From: Clitoria ternatea
Lineage: Eukaryota; Streptophyta; Magnoliopsida; Fabales; Fabaceae
DNA length: 64,000 nucleotides
Reading direction: 5' to 3'
Assembly (NCBI GenBank): GCA_037962975.1
Contig: CM075673.1
Coordinates: 127,120,667-127,184,666 of the forward strand
The notes beneath the pieces were generated by a model that was not told the DNA's origin, did no database searches, and saw only the letters and a list, made by a program, of their open reading frames with translations. Numbering within the stretch: position 1 is the first letter of the stretch; the number at the start of each line of letters is the position of its first letter. Made by a program: the position numbers and the translations under genes. Positions 1-10,618 of this stretch are shown here, one piece after another.

Positions 1-569
1 TATCATTCATATAGTTGGCATTCAATGGCCACGAACATCATTCATAGCAATCCACTCACGGATATCGAAAGGCGTAGCAAACAATCATAATATTATTCTA
101 CACTTGGAGTTATCCAAAACATATTCATCATTTACATATATGGCAATCACACTTAGGCCCAACATAATCATGTTCTTGACTTTGCATCTCAACACAATAT
201 ATTTATTTATTTCATATCGTGTGGCAAGTCAACACTTGTATTCCACCACAATATGTTTACATTATTAAGTAATATTCATCACTATTGCCACACATTCATT
301 TAGTGGGCTTTCCTCTCATTATTTATCCTCATTGCCTTAAAATGTAGCTTATAGCCTTTTATTAAATTCTCACCATCGTTCCCTCATATCCCACTTAGTA
401 GTGGAAACATCACAAATAATTCATTTCTAATTCATCAATTTATTTTTAATTCCCCATAGTAGCATATCATCAATAATTACCACATATAAATCACCATAGA
501 TATCCCTTAATATAAGGGAATGGGGCTCGGTATCATTTATTGAGGGAAAAATGGCAAAATCCAAAGTTT

Positions 570-860
570 GAAGTATCTCGCTCAAGCGAGATTCACTTCC
601 GCTTGAGCAAGATGAATACTGTTTATTTTAACCGTTCCAATCTTTCCTAAACAGAAGGGGTTTTAAGTATCAGACCTCAGGCTCGCTTGAGCGAGCCTAT
701 CTCGCTCGGGCGAAATCAAGACAGTACCAAAATCTAGGTTGCTCGCTTGGGCGAAGCACCACACACCCAGTCACTCGCTTGGGGAAATTACACCAGTAAC
801 CATTTCCACCCTCGCTCGCTTGAGCGAGGAGTCCACTCGCTTAAGCGAAATCCGACCAGA
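570..860. repeat. CGCTTGAGCG word cluster, block 1
   Basis: About eight copies of an imperfect 14-bp palindrome (ctcgctcaagcgag and variants) near 577, 598, 683, 701, 738, 774, 813 and 832. Copies are irregularly spaced and often preceded by CT-rich sequence. Arms CTCGCT and AGCGAG are complementary, with a TG or CA centre. Weak open frames across this block are by-products of the repeat. Confidence 0.8.
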
Positions 861-1009
861 GGTCGTATTTCCCAACACTCGGTTTCTACTCAGTGGACCT
901 GTTCTAGGGCCGACTCCTTCCATTGGGTCCTTCACCCAGCTAAATCATTCCAGGACCAACATCACATTGCCAAGCATATACCCACTCGTTCAACTAGGCT
1001 CCCCAATAC

Positions 1010-1760
1010 TTGGGTTTTCAATCAGCAAGTCCCACCAAAACTGATTCCCGTCACTCGGGTTTTAACTTGACAGAATCCCTCAAGACCGACCCATTATTCA
1101 TCCAACCAAATCATTCCAGGGCCGACTCACACTTACATAGTCTATCACTCGGCTAATTACTCCAAAACTAAATCATCATTTGATTGACCGTTCACTCGGT
1201 AATTCATCTTAACACCGACTCATCTTACTTGGTTTTATACTCGGCAAAATCAATCAAAGCCAACTCGTCTCTCACTTGACCTTTCACTCGGTAATTTATT
1301 CTAAACCTGAGTCATCTCAATCAGTCTTACACTCGGTAATTTCATTCTAAATCTGAGTCATCACAATCAGTCTTACACTTGGTAATTTCTCTAAAACTGA
1401 CTCATCACTCGATCGGTCCTCACTCGGTAATTCATACTAAAACCGACTCATCACCCTCGGGTTCCCACTTAGAAAAATACTCCAGACCGAGTCTTTTCTC
1501 ATTCGGTTTTCCACTCGGTAACTCATTCCAAAACCGACTTCTTTTCATTCTCACACGAGTGAAGTTATTCCAGAATACTTCTGGACAACACACCATATGT
1601 TCCCACTCGGTGGCATCGCTACTCGGAATTACACACACAGAGGGGCTCCACTCGGAACGAGTTACATGGAACTCAGGAATTTCCACTCGAAACTCCACTG
1701 CTCAGAATATCACACAGGGAGACCTCTCACTCGGAATTTTATCCACTCCCTCACTCGGAG
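1010..1760. repeat. ACTCGGTT/ACTCGGAA word array
   Basis: Roughly twenty copies of a short word, typically cactcggtaattc or cactcggaat, spaced about 25-45 bp apart and alternating with words such as aaccgactcatc. It is a diffuse array rather than a head-to-tail tandem repeat. The same word in the opposite orientation fills parts of solo LTRs G and E. Confidence 0.75.
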
Positions 1761-1939
1761 GGTCCTGCCTTGGCATAGCCCACTCAGAAATTCACCACAA
1801 ATCATGTATTATTTTCTAAGGTTTCCACTCAAGGGGAATGTCGTTCAGAATCCCACTTACTCACCGTACACTCATCACACTCGGACTAAACACAACCATA
1901 CCAGTCACTCACTTGAGTGACTACTATCCAAGCATCAAA

Positions 1940-2190
1940 CTTCATACTCTCGCTCAAGCGACTTACCTACGCTTGAGCGAAAAGTGTCCAGTGTCAATTT
2001 CCTCTTTAGCTCACTCTAGCGTGGCCATTCCCGCTTGAGCGAGATTCTCCCAGCAACTCCCCCTAATTGCATAATATACATCTCGCTTAAGCGGAATCCT
2101 AACTCACCTGGGCGAGATTGGTCCAGAGACCATTATACCAATACAGGGGATTCTCGCCTGAGCGAGATCCCTTCTCGCTTGAGCGAGAAT
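1940..2190. repeat. CGCTTGAGCG word cluster, block 2
   Basis: Seven or so copies of the same imperfect palindrome near 1950, 1970, 2030, 2080, 2105, 2152 and 2172. Together with block 1 it brackets the ACTCGG array inside the same LTR. Confidence 0.75.
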
Positions 2191-4020
2191 ATCAGCACAG
2201 AGTCAAAAATGAAAATTCACACAGGCCATCATATGAAACTTCATCATAAGCCAATTTAATCATATCCAAGCTATCATGTACATCATATAAGGCATATCCA
2301 TCTTACTCAAATATTCATACTTATAACATTCTCATTCCAACATATTAATAATGTTGAATTCAACTCATCATTATCTTATACATATACATTCATACCTTGC
2401 CACAACAAATCCACATATTCTCACACGTCATCCTCAACAATCATCAACTTGTCATTTCAATTGATTCAATACACACACACGGCAAGGCAAGCATGAGTAT
2501 TCATCACATACAACAATCACTATCGAATTTACTCATGCAATTTGAATGTTAACTCCTCTCCAACCTTGAGGGAAGAGCCGAACCATCCCAATGCTCCAAA
2601 AGCTCCATCGCATCACCCGGAATACGATCTACATAATATACATATGTATTCATACAATTAATAAGCCATCACAAGGCATTCCTCATAATTTTTAAATATT
2701 TTCTAGCTTATCATCAAGTCCTAGACTTGTTAGACTCCAATTTATGCAATTGTATTAGGCTTCGGGAATTCCTTTCCCAAAGCCAAGATCCTCTAGATCT
2801 TAAGACTAACTAAACTCAACATCATCATCATCTCATCCATTCCATAAGGCAATCCTATATCACATCAATCCTTCAAACATCATCATTGTCACTTAGAGCT
2901 TAACATAATTTATCCTTGCCTCTTTAAAGCCATCCATTATTAGCAAATCTAATGACACAACTCATGGCCTATCAATTTACCAACCAATATACATATCCCA
3001 TTTATTCTACCATTGAGGGTTATCTCCAATGTTCATCATTGTTCTTCATTATAATTAATAACTTATCATTAAATATCACCTATTGACATTCCATTTACCC
3101 TTTCAAACCATATTATATCCATTTCCCCTAAATTCTTAGGGCTAGGGTTTCCATCAAAACCCAACAACATTCTCCAATGTTCATTAATCACCATTAATGG
3201 CCATCATTCATCATTAATATCATTCTCTATCATCATTAAACATACATTCTATTCATATTTCACACTTTCCCCAATTTATTAGAGTTAGGGTTTCACCAAA
3301 ACCCAACAACACCATAAATGCTCATTCATTACACCATTTGCATTAAACCTTCACCCAACAACCAAAACCCCAAACCTAGGGCATAAAGCTCATAAAAAAA
3401 TGATGAAGAACTTACCTCACCCAAAGAAACAACATGAGCTTCCAATAGAGAGAGAGATCCACACAAAAATAGAGTGGGAGAAGGAGGAGGAGTTCCAGCA
3501 CAAACTTCTCCTTCAAGCTTCCATAAAAACGAAAATGGTGGAGGAGAAGAAGGCCACCATGCGTTCTGGGTTTTAAAGAGAAGAAGAAGATGAGTGGAAG
3601 AGGAAATAAAAAGAATATGAAGAAGAAGGAGAAGAAGAAGTGACGTGAAAAGAGAAGAGAAAGTGAGAGTTTATATTTTTATCATTTTGCTTCACATTAA
3701 AATCTCACCGTTTTACAACAAACAGGCTCACAGTTCGGGATCAATACTAATTCCAAAAATTATTCCAAATATAGATTCGGATCCCCAATAATATTCTTAA
3801 CAGCCCTGACCAACGGCATCTCAATCGGAGATACTTGGTCCGACACCCATATTCTAACCGGGTATAATTTCATCTCCTTAAATCTCAATAAATTATAATT
3901 ATCCATAATAAATCCCAATTCAATCATTCCAATACTTTTGGGATACAAATCAACTCACATACAATTATTTATTATTCATTTCCATCAATTATTCATTTTT
4001 ATAAAATTCGGGGTGTTACA

Positions 4021-4755
4021 ATCTGTGTCTGGTCGAAGTCCATTATAAAAGATGTTCAATTGAGCAATGTCTTCAAAACCATGATTAGGACACCTGTGAA
4101 GCAGTGATTTAAAGCGATCCCATGCTTCACAAAATGGTTCCTCAGCTCCTTGGCGAAATGTTGAAATATCAGATTTGGCTTTTATGAATCTTGATGGAGG
4201 AAAGAAACGGTGTAGAAATTTTTCTTCTACATCAGACCAACTAGTCAAACTCTGATTGGGGTGTGATTGCAACCATTCCTTAGCTCTTCCAGCCAATAAA
4301 AATGGGAATAAATGAAGGTATGCAGTTTCCATATCCTCTTGACCAAAACCCATGGTACCAACCAATTCATAGAAGGTTGCCAAATGAGTGTACGGATCTT
4401 CATTGGACATTCTAGTGAATTGATGAGCACTTATCAAACTTAGAAAGGCTGGTTTCATCTCCAAGGCTCTTGTTTGTGGCATCACAATACTTGAGAAGTA
4501 TCGTGGTCCTTTTTGATTTGTATAATCTCCCAAAGTACGCCTTGGTGGTTGGTGTTGTCTTTCCATATCTTCAATTTTTGGAGTTGATATTGGTGATGAA
4601 GTTGAAGAAGAAGATTGTCCTTCCTCTTGTTGTGCTTTTGCTTTGGCTTTAATTTTCTTCAAAGTCTTCTCGATTTCAGGATCTATTTCAACCTGTTCTT
4701 TTGATCCCTGACTTCTTAATATCATAAGCAAAACTTCCAACAAAGAGGTTAGCAA
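4021..4755 (-). pseudogene. gag: Athila-type gag fragment (element J), 3' end cut off by the Tekay LTR
   Basis: Reading leftward, this frame encodes the N-terminal half of an Athila-lineage Gag, the structural protein that packages the retroelement RNA. Visible are a basic lysine-rich stretch (EKTLKKIKAKAKAQ), a proline-rich linker, and the conserved retrotransposon-gag core with NEDPYTHLATFYEL, AKEWLQ, SWSDVEEKFLHRFFP and the GLRPDT end. The frame is open up to the insertion at 4020; residues after GLRPDTD belong to the LTR. Everything downstream in the original element (zinc knuckle, pol) is missing from the window or lies left of it. The homologous gag of element H (8582-9300) is frameshifted in several places, so J is the better preserved copy. 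Family assignment is by recognition of the core motif. Confidence 0.85.
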
Positions 4756-4837
4756 AGAAAAAGATATAACAACAGAAAATTACTCACAAGTACTATATTC
4801 ACAAACTGAAATAATTGAATTCGATTTAAATTCGATC

Positions 4838-4857
4838 CACGACGGACGACGCCAAAA
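4838..4857 (-). other. Degenerate primer-binding site of Athila J
   Basis: On the minus strand, just inside the LTR end, the sequence reads TTTTTGGCGTCGTCC, close to the usual Athila leader TTTTTGGCGCCGTTGCC that pairs with the 3' end of tRNA-Asp. Several changes at CpG positions suggest decay. It sits between the LTR (from 4861) and gag, as expected. Confidence 0.65.
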
Positions 4858-5691
4858 ACTTGCTGGATGTTTGGGTATGATATATTCACAAAACACTCAG
4901 ATGGTTAGTTTTAAAGTGACTCGTGGCAAGTATACCATTGTCGGTGTAGTATATGTTCAAGAGAACAAATGTCGTTCCCACTACGGATCATTTCAAATTG
5001 ATTTCAAACTGTTACGGCAGAAATGATTTGTGGTTTTCATAATAATGAATTTAAACAACTCTTCATAAATTTATAAATCTATGAAAGCAATACAAGAAAT
5101 GTAAGTGAAATAATAGAGTTAAGAGTTTGGGAATCGGATTCACCTTTCTCACCTTCCGATACATCGTTAATATTCATGTAATCAATGTTTACGATATGAT
5201 TCTTTACGTCACAATCACAGTCATTCATATCAATTCCTTGACTATGAAATCCATAAGAAGAGATTTGATAACATCAATCCCTTGATCGTTTCAAATCTAT
5301 TCCAGCATTAAATACGATTGTTTTGACGTTCATTGCGTTAGATACCATCCCTGGTTATCTACTCACAATGAGTGTTCCATTTAGATCCATTTTCAAAAGT
5401 CATTTTCCAACAACAAATGAAAACTTGAATCAAGAAACTAGTGATGAAATAGATTCAGGCAATGAACATAAAATGGAAGACAAAGAATCATAAAATAACT
5501 CATGAATCACATAAATATTACACAAGTGTACATCTAGGTTGATTGGTTACCTCCAATCCCAAATGAGAAGATTAGCCACTCATGGTGGTCATGATCTTAC
5601 AATACAAGTGAAATGAAGAAGAAAAATGTCTCTCAAGTTCTCTTACTCTGCATGTATGACCAACCTCCTTTCTCTGTTTTGCATTGATTTC

Positions 5692-5702
5692 TTTTTATAA
5701 TG
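5692..5702 (-). promoter_or_regulatory. TATA box of Athila J LTR
   Basis: Minus strand GCATTATAAAAAG directly downstream of the CGCTTGAGCG word block. Position and sequence fit an RNA polymerase II core promoter in the U3 region, with the word block as upstream sequence. Confidence 0.5.
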
Positions 5703-5704
5703 CA

Positions 5705-6245
5705 TTAACTCGCTCAAGCGAGTTTAAGTCTCGCTCAAGCGAGATACATCCTTCACCATGAAGAAAGTCCATGTCCTGCTTAGTTTGTATCTTGATTCGC
5801 TCAAGCGACCACTTTCGCTTGAGCGAAACTCAAGCTGATGAGCCCCTGTTCCAATTTCGCTTGATGTATCATTATTTCGCTTGCAGCAAGTTTCACTTTT
5901 TTAATTCTGGACAAATCTTGCTTGAGCGAAGTTGGGTCGCTCAAGCGACTTCAACATTGTAGCTCACTGGAAGAATTTCGCTTGATGCCTTTATTGTTTC
6001 GCCTGAGCGAAGTCTTCATGTTTGCATTCTGTAACAATTTCGCTCCAGCGAACAACCTTCGCTTGAGCGGTTTCTTCATTATTCCTCACTGGCCTTTATT
6101 CGCTTAGGCGAATGTCTTCTCGCTCAAGCGAATTTTGCCCCTGTTACTTATATCTGTTGAATTACTTTCTCGCCCGAGCGAGCCTTCAATTTAGCATAAG
6201 CGACTTGGAGTTGCTCAAGCGAGATGACCTTCGCTTGAGCGAATC
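5705..6245. repeat. CGCTTGAGCG word array in Athila U3
   Basis: At least sixteen copies of cgctcaagcga or cgcttgagcga and decayed forms, both orientations, between the TATA box and the outer end of the LTR. Spacing is irregular, 15-50 bp. Same word as in the Tekay-type LTR at 570-2190 and in the Athila spacer at 15400-16060. Confidence 0.8.
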
Positions 6246-7079
6246 CCAGCTCCTTTGCTTATACTTAGTGGATTTTCTTCTTTTCTTTTTCCTTCTTCTT
6301 TCTTCTTCGATTTTTCCTGGAATTACAACAAAATTAACCAATCAACTTGTACAATGTTTATATCACAATTTATGTTCTATATAGCTTACAAAATAACAAA
6401 TATTGCACATTATATCCAATTTATGCTTCATTTTCACTGCAAAATATATATAAATTAGACATCTGTCAAGTAGCTAACTCATTCATTGGGATTGATTATA
6501 ATCCATTCAAACCCCACATAATGTTGTTGTAAGTTTTATGTATGGTAACAAGATTTGATAGTTTTTGTATTTCATTCCGTACTTAATGCTTGAAAGTATT
6601 TGATCACTATTTTATTGTGTATAATTTTCTCAAGTGTATTGGAAAATAACTTTTGAAAGCAGATCTGAATCAAATACTTGTTTTGAGTAGCTGCCAGGGA
6701 TGGTATCTATTGCAATAAACGTCTAAATAATCGGGCATTAATGCTGGAATGGTTTCAAGGTGACTGAGGGATCAGCAGGTTGAAACCATTCTTATGAATT
6801 TTATAATCGAGGAATCGATGCAAATGACTTTGATTGTGACGTAAAAATTATTATTTCAAGTTACATACATGCAAAGTTTACACAGCTTATGAAAGGTGAG
6901 ATAAGATGAAACCAATCCCAGTTTCCCATAATTGATTTTTGTTAAACTTAATATTGTTTGTTCTTTAGATTTATTACTCTCGTTTGATCATTTCCATTAT
7001 CATCCTTTACAACAAATTAAAATGAATCTTTTGTCAAATCAATTAATAGATTAAGGTTTTCCATACTAACACCTCAGTG

Positions 7080-7264
7080 GAATGACTCCCCTTTTTACTA
7101 CAACTCTAATGTTTAAACTTGGCACTAATCTTTCATTGAATCCATATTATACAAACTTGATTCTTTTCTTGAAACTTTATTCAAGTTTAGCTTTACTAAG
7201 TTCTGGTAACATTAAATAGTAACCAAGTTTTGAAATCAAGTTTTGTATGAGAAAACACTTACCA
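7080..7264 (+). repeat. Direct repeat of the H LTR end, copy 1
   Basis: About 185 bp closely matching 8262-8441, including ttaaacttggcacta and accaagttttgaaatcaag. Both copies stop at the same point, acttacca. Copy 1 is followed by unrelated DNA, copy 2 by the PBS. This looks like a segmental duplication or an insertion that duplicated the LTR end. Confidence 0.75.
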
Positions 7265-8261
7265 CTGACTTAGCCTAATCAGCTCAATTAGAACCTTTGA
7301 TGTCTTCTATGATTGACCGTTCATATCTTTCGGGATATCCGATGGTGGCACGATCTATCCCTGGTGACTCTTTTCAACATTTTAGGAACTTTTTCTACAA
7401 AGGCCGAAGCCCGATTCAGACTCTATCACCCTCATTTTTCCATAAATCAATTTCTTTAGAAATCGCTTCAAAACCCGACCCGAGCACCTTCAGTGTTTTG
7501 CACCCAACTTTTGAATACAACCTTGGAATCAAACAATTTTGGTCTCAATCCCTTCATTTTGGAAATATCTTCAATCTTTGTTTCTAGCCCCAAACTCCGA
7601 TTCCCACTCTATCAACCCCAAAATCGAAGATTAAGTATGTTCGCCTCAAAATTCCATCGTTTGGATGTTTTTCCCTACGCATGGTTCAGAAAAAATTCAT
7701 AACTCTCTCATACAACCTTAAATTTGCACAAACTTGGTGTCAAAATTTCCGTAGCAAAATTGTCTACATTTTTGATGAAGACATCAAAGGCTAAATCCCT
7801 CTAGATCAGTACAGTTTAATAGATCTTTACAACCACTTAACTGTTTCATCGCTATGCTGGCAGTCTTTAGTAAAAGGCGTATATCTCCTTCGTCCGATGC
7901 TTGAATTGCTTCGTTACTTTTGCTATGAATCCATATCAAAGAGCTCTACAATGTTCATGGAGGGCACAAAACCAAATTCTCAAAGGAGAATAAATGGTGA
8001 ATTTATTTCCAAAGTTATAGCTGATCTGGGAGCTTTAAGAGCACCTTGTCGTAAATTGGGTATATCTCGGTCCGATCTTGGATCATTGCAAATGCTATAT
8101 CCAATTAAAGATAAAAGAAAGATCTGAAAACTTTATGAAGAGCTTGAAAGCTAATTCTTTATCCATTTTTCTCAGAAAATGTATTTTGTTCACAATTTCA
8201 TTTCGGTCACAGCCTACAGCAATTTTTGTATTTTGGGCATATCTCCCTTCTCAGTAGAACG
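7265..8261. repeat. Degenerate ~181-bp periodic units inside the Athila H LTR region
   Basis: Phrases recur with near-constant spacing: gtatatctccttcgtccgat at about 7877, gtatatctcggtccgatc at 8058 and gcatatctcccttctcag at 8237 (steps 181 and 179). A second phrase, like ctacatttttgatgaag, occurs at about 7767, 7949 and 8128 (steps 182 and 179), with a weaker copy near 7572. The second phrase matches the repeat phrase of the Tekay LTRs of A and B. Confidence 0.55.
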
Positions 8262-8441
8262 ACATCCCTTTTTACTACAACTCTAGTGTTTAAACTTGGC
8301 ACTATTCTTTCATTGAATCTATATTATACAAACTTGATTCTTTTCTTGAAACTTTATTCAAGTTTCCCTTTACTAAGTTGTAGTAACATCAAATAGTAAC
8401 CAAGTTTTGAAATCAAGTTTTGTATGAGAAAACACTTACCA
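8262..8441 (+). repeat. Direct repeat of the H LTR end, copy 2
   Basis: Second copy of the 180-bp LTR terminus described at 7080-7264, ending acttacca immediately before the primer-binding site. Confidence 0.75.
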
Positions 8442-8464
8442 AGTTTTGGCACCGTAACCAGAGA
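8442..8464 (+). other. Degenerate primer-binding site of Athila H
   Basis: agttttggcaccgtaacc resembles the Athila/tRNA-Asp leader (TTTTGGCGCCGTTGCC) with CpG-type decay. It fixes the LTR/internal border of the plus-strand Athila. Confidence 0.65.
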
Positions 8465-8581
8465 GGTGATTCAAGTTTGAAAATCTAGCATTGAATTGAC
8501 AAGACTTTGTGATTAGTTTTCTGTTTAACTGTTTTTTATTTTTATTTTTTTGGTAACCTTGCTTGAGTACGTGCTTGATTT

Positions 8582-9366
8582 ATGCTTTTAAGAAGAGAGG
8601 GATCAAAAGAACAACTTGCATTTGACCTAGAAATAGATAGGTTCCTCAAGAAGATCAAAAGAAAAGCAAAGAAAAAGCAGAACTTCCATATAGGTGAAAC
8701 TTCTTCCTCAACACCAGCTGAGAAAATGGCGGAGAATAACAGCCACAACCAAAATCCACCAAGGAAGACAGTGGAGATTATGCCTTACAACAAGGACCCA
8801 GAAATTTTTCCAGTATTGCTATTCCAAACACTATAAGAGCATTAAAAATGAAACCTACTTTTCTAAGTTTAATTAGTTCCCACTAATTCCATGGAATGTC
8901 AAGTGAAGATCCATATACTCACTTGGCCATATTCTATGAATTGGTTGGAACAATGGGATTTAATCAAAATGTAATTGAAGCTTCATATCTAAGATTATTT
9001 CCTTTCTCTTTAGTAGGTAAAGTAAGGGAATGGTTGCAATCTTATCCAAATCAAAGTTTGAATAGCTAGAATGTAGTTGAAGAAAAATTCCTACAAAGAT
9101 TCTTTCCACCATCCAGATTCATCAAGACCAAATCAGATATCACAACATTTAAATAAGGCCAAGATGAACCCTTTTGTGAAGCATGGGAATGTTTTAAATC
9201 TCTCCTCAAAAAATTCCCAAACCATGGTTTTGAAGATATTGTACAACTTAATATCTTCTATAGTGGACTGAGGGCTGGCACCAAAATGATATTGGATGTA
9301 GCAGCATGAGGCACAATGATGATGGTGGATGCGGAGTAAGCCACCAGAATTATTGAAGCATTATCT
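8582..9366 (+). pseudogene. gag: Athila H gag, N-terminal part, frameshifted
   Basis: Translation in shifting frames gives the Athila gag core seen intact in J: a lysine-rich N-terminus (FLKKIKRKAKKKQ), a PPRKT linker, then NWL/EQWDL- and FFPPSRFIK-type segments, broken by stop codons and frameshifts at roughly 8835, 8880, 9070 and 9155. It ends at the solo copia LTR inserted at 9367 (just after the GTMMMVDA segment) and resumes at 10619. Start chosen as the first methionine downstream of the PBS. Non-functional. Confidence 0.8.
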
Positions 9367-10618
9367 TGTTAGGGAATCCCATTAGGGTCAGGCAGCGGAA
9401 ACACAAAGGATTCCCAAAAGAATTGTAAACACAAATGTCTCAAGGCATTATGCTAAATTAAAATTTCAGCTAGGGTTTACCTCTTGTAGACGCAGAACGA
9501 GTTCCTCGATCGAAGCAATTATAGCTTCGCCCTTAGGAGTCCACACGAGCACTCCCACCAGAAAAATAGAGCTCCAAATGCTAGTGCGGAAATTTGTTTA
9601 TGGTCTAATTTCTGAGCAGCAGCCTATGAGCATCTCATGCTCTATATATAGGCTTAGGTCTTGACCTGAGCTCTTATTAAACATTGGGCTCCTGACTCAT
9701 TCTAAATGAGTTAGGCTCAAATAGTTTCATTTTCAGTCCAACTAAAATAAAACTATCTTCTGGTGGGCTTACTCTATGTGTGTGACCCTATAGGTAAAAT
9801 ATTCGGTTATATTAATAATAAACTATTTTATTATTAATATAAAATAAGAGCGGTATCTAGCAATACATCATTATGTCCGAATATTATTTATCATCGACAT
9901 GACCTATAAGTGATAATTATTTTATATATTTATTCCTTTTGTCACGATATCTAATTGGGCCCAAGGCATGGTCGTCGTCATACTTGTATGGCCCAATTCA
10001 TTTTACTTGATACCAGAGTAGACTTTACAGAATAAATATCTAATATTTATTCGTCCTAGCATTTCATTAGTCTCACTCTATCAAGTGGCCCATAGATATC
10101 ACTCCTGTCACATAGGAGAGACAAATTCTATCTACATCACTCACATCCCTCTGCATAATTTATCTATTGCCTAATCACAATCTTTATGGTCATCTTATTA
10201 CAGATACTATTTGATTGTACTAAAATAATAAACTCCTTATGTAGGAATCGTAGTGATTTCAGGTTGAAGGACTATATACCATTATCACATTGAGAACCGT
10301 TTATGACACTCATGTAACGATCCATGCAACGTTCTCATGGTGGGTCTATCCAGTGCAACATTACTCTTAATGTGTACCCGTGTAAAGACTTGATATCATA
10401 TATCTATGATTTGTGAGATCAAATCATCAGTACATTCACACACTAATCTTAATGTATTTACATGTCCCCATGTAAATACTTGATTAGGGATGTTTTAGGA
10501 ATAATTCTCATATGACCTATTATTCTAGGATAAATAACATTAGTCTAAAACTGAAAATACTAATTTTATTGATAAGTTAAAATTGATACATTAATAGCTC
10601 GTAGTGCATACACCAACA
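9367..10618 (-). mobile_element. Solo LTR of the Ty1/copia family represented by F
   Basis: Begins tgttagggaatccc and ends gcatacaccaaca, the same termini as the F LTRs at 46830-48114 and 54078-55362, and is clearly similar along its length (shared ctcatgctctatatataggcttagg, gagtccacacgagcactccc, cacataggagagac). Length 1252 bp against 1285 bp in F. It splits the Athila H gag. Flanking five bases tatct and tagcc match at three of five positions, consistent with an old, mutated target-site duplication. No internal region remains, so unequal recombination between LTRs is the likely origin. Confidence 0.88.
9642..9651 (-). promoter_or_regulatory. TATA box in the solo copia LTR
   Basis: Minus strand CTATATATAG at the position of CTATAAATAG in the F LTRs, followed by the shared gagcatgagatgctcata segment. 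Confidence 0.5.

Larger units (their letters stand above)
1..4020 (-). mobile_element. Tekay-type chromovirus LTR, open at the window edge
   Basis: Right end of a large LTR. The last bases read ggggtgttaca, the reverse complement of the TGTAACA start seen in the other Tekay-type LTRs here. It abruptly interrupts a minus-strand Athila gag that resumes at 4021. No internal region adjoins the junction, so this is either a solo LTR or the outer edge of a complete element whose other part lies left of the window. At over 4.0 kb it is long even for this clade. It contains two blocks of CGCTTGAGCG words (about 570-860 and 1940-2190), a block of ACTCGGTT words (about 1010-1760) and a purine-rich GAA tract (about 3460-3670). 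About 2560-3860 is similar to the interior of element A (about 42390-43800). Orientation is inferred from that match and from the terminal bases. Confidence 0.7.
4861..6530 (-). mobile_element. Athila LTR (element J, 5' LTR)
   Basis: The LTR end (CA on the minus strand) is at 4861, next to the PBS. The outer boundary near 6530 is approximate: the sequence beyond about 6540 matches the transcribed half of this LTR in inverted orientation. The upstream half (5705-6245) is packed with CGCTTGAGCG words, a TATA box lies near 5697, and the downstream half (about 5120-5540) matches about 6585-6950 on the opposite strand. I see no coding capacity. Confidence 0.6.
6540..8441 (+). mobile_element. Athila H 5' LTR, truncated and rearranged
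   Basis: Ends at 8441 just before agttttggcaccg, the PBS context. The left part (about 6585-6950) is similar to the inverted transcribed half of J's LTR, so the U3 half with TATA box appears to be missing. The final 180 bp exists twice: about 7080-7264 and 8262-8441, both ending in gagaaaacacttacca. Between them, 7265-8261 holds degenerate units of about 181 bp (see repeat entry). Short frames here do not resemble known proteins. Confidence 0.55.

Noticed and set aside
739..2259. Several open frames of 66-146 codons on both strands in the left LTR
   Set aside because: They run through the CGCTTGAGCG and ACTCGG arrays; translations only reflect repeated words (SLE, RLSE, LGI) and have no domain.
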